A DNA stretch of 64,000 bases from Kineococcus rubinsiae (GTDB taxonomy: Bacteria > Actinomycetota > Actinomycetes > Actinomycetales > Kineococcaceae): NCBI RefSeq assembly GCF_011839805.1, contig NZ_VWPY01000004.1, forward strand, positions 1 through 64,000. The letters run 5' to 3'. The position numbers and the translations under genes were made by a program. Position 1 is the stretch's first letter. Every line of letters begins with the position of its first letter. Positions 62,922 to 64,000 of the stretch are shown here, piece by piece. The notes below the pieces were generated by a model. That model saw nothing but the letters and a program-made list of their open reading frames with translations, was not told where the DNA came from and did no database searches.

Positions 62922-64000
62922 ATGGCACGCAGTCGGACGACGGGCTGGCAGCTGCACGGCGACGGGCGGACGGTGCGCCCGGGGGGCGTGGTGGCGCCGG
63001 AGGAGCGGCTCAGCTGGTCCCGGACGGTCGGGCTGGGCCTGCAGCACGTGGTCGCGATGGCCGGCTCGACGATCCTCGTCCCCGCCATCACGGGTTTCCC
63101 GGCCTCCACGACCCTGTTCTTCTCGGCCGTCGGGACCGCGCTGTTCCTGCTGCTGACGCGCAACCGGCTGCCGAGCTACCTCGGTTCCTCGTTCGCGTTC
63201 ATCGCGCCGATCCTCGCGGCCGTCGCCTCGGGCGGGCCCTCGGTGGCCACGGGCGGCGTGCTCGTCACCGGTGTGCTGCTGGCGCTGGTCGGCCTCGTCG
63301 TGCACCGCGCGGGCACCCGCTGGCTCGAGCGCGCCATGCCGCCGGTCGTCACCGGCAGCGTGGTCGCCCTCATCGGCCTGAACCTCGCCCCCGCGGCCTG
63401 GGGCTCGTGCGACCCGGTCGTCGTCGACGGCGTCCTCGGACAGGGCCCGTGCAGCGGGTTCCGCTCCGACCCCGTGACGGGGATCGTCACCCTCGGCGTC
63501 GTCGTCCTGGCCAGCGTCCTGTTCCGCGGCATGCTCGGCCGGCTGTCGATCCTGCTCGGCGTCGTCGTCGGCTACCTGTTCGCCCTGGCCCGCGGCGGCG
63601 TGGACCTGGACGGCGTCCGCAGCGCGGCGTGGGTCGGGTTCCCCGAGTTCACGGCGCCGAGGTTCGACGCCAGCGCCATCGTCCTGTTCCTGCCCGTCGT
63701 CCTCGTGCTCGTCGCTGAGAACGTCGGGCACGTGAAGTCGGTCGCGGCGATGACCGGCCGCGACCTCGACGACCTCACCGGCCGGGCGCTGGTCGCCGAC
63801 GGCGTGGCCACGACGCTCGCCGGCGCGGGCGGCGGCTCGGGAACCACCACGTACGCGGAGAACATCGGCGTCATGGCCGCGACCCGCGTGTACTCCACTG
63901 CCGCGTACTGGATCGCGGCCGCGACGGCGCTGCTGCTCAGCGCCTCGCCGAAGATCGGCGCCCTCGTCGCCTCCGTGCCCGCGGGCGTCCTCGGCGGTGC
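62922..64000 (+). CDS. NCS2-family nucleobase permease (uracil/xanthine), C-terminus cut
   Basis: The open frame runs to the window end (359 codons). Start ATG with GGGAGG 10 nt upstream. Family landmarks: WSRTVGLGLQHVVAMAGSTI, YLGSSFAFIAPILAAVASGG, the ENVGHVKSVAAMTGRDLDD motif containing the conserved Glu, and GGSGTTTYAENIGVMAATRV. The ENVG and GSGTTTYAEN segments point to the uracil (UraA) side rather than xanthine. Proton-coupled import is expected. No pyrimidine genes are nearby. Confidence 0.92.
   Translation, partial: MARSRTTGWQLHGDGRTVRPGGVVAPEERLSWSRTVGLGLQHVVAMAGSTILVPAITGFPASTTLFFSAVGTALFLLLTRNRLPSYLGSSFAFIAPILAAVASGGPSVATGGVLVTGVLLALVGLVVHRAGTRWLERAMPPVVTGSVVALIGLNLAPAAWGSCDPVVVDGVLGQGPCSGFRSDPVTGIVTLGVVVLASVLFRGMLGRLSILLGVVVGYLFALARGGVDLDGVRSAAWVGFPEFTAPRFDASAIVLFLPVVLVLVAENVGHVKSVAAMTGRDLDDLTGRALVADGVATTLAGAGGGSGTTTYAENIGVMAATRVYSTAAYWIAAATALLLSASPKIGALVASVPAGVLGG

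Overview
The window is about 64 kb of very GC-rich chromosome from an actinomycete. Evidence for this includes the codon usage, frequent GTG starts, an HupB-type HU with a Lys/Ala tail, an NdgR-type IclR regulator beside leuCD, and the block recG - rsmD - coaD - DUF177 - rpmF - rnc - mutM. A Kineococcus-like member of the Kineosporiaceae is my best guess, from general recall rather than a search. The sequence is dense core genome: I see no insertion sequences, prophage, rRNA or CRISPR. The first gene (GerMN protein) and the last (NCS2 permease) are cut by the window edges.

Layout. 1-5.8 kb: a GerMN lipoprotein-like protein, the heat-shock pair hrcA-dnaJ behind a CIRCE operator, an MpaB-family protein, DUF3097 and DUF4870. 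5.8-16.1 kb: a long minus-strand run, recG - ABC ATPase - membrane partner - rsmD - coaD - coiled-coil protein - DUF177 - rpmF - rnc - mutM, with repeated 4-base GTGA overlaps, preceded by a GGDEF protein. 16.2-23.9 kb: rpmB, thiL, DUF3515, ddl, a Cys/Met-metabolism PLP enzyme, gpsA, an HTH-MurA fusion and hupB. 24.2-34.9 kb: leuCD with divergent ndgR, tRNA-Glu, tRNA-Gln and gltX, then FAH hydrolase, metallopeptidase, cimA, ilvE and leuB. 35-45.3 kb: two back-to-back two-component systems, a membrane protein and a degenerate kinase, an Er-Vit1 iron protein and a MacB/FtsX-type exporter. 45.4-50.6 kb: two paralogous secreted proteins flank a sulfur operon (SAM-I riboswitch, leader peptide, metY, flavin monooxygenase). 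50.5-53.0 kb: an operon of a small repetitive acidic peptide, a JmjC/cupin oxygenase and a sucrase/ferredoxin-like protein. 53-60 kb: an SGNH esterase, ilvBNC with an attenuator, and ilvD. 59.8-64 kb: an operator-controlled oxidoreductase/aldo-keto reductase fusion, its LacI regulator and an NCS2 permease.

How it works together. Nearly the whole branched-chain amino acid pathway is here (ilvBNCDE, leuBCD, cimA). Three of its control regions share a 7-7-7 motif that may be the NdgR operator, and ilvB also has a leader peptide and terminator. Ten genes have a TANNNT box 6-9 nt before the start codon and no Shine-Dalgarno, so they are probably leaderless. The least explained locus, and my best candidate for an undescribed system, is the peptide/JmjC/ferredoxin-like operon at 50.5-53.0 kb. 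Second is the pair of kinase-related proteins at 37.9-39.6 kb, one with no kinase domain and one lacking its phospho-acceptor His.
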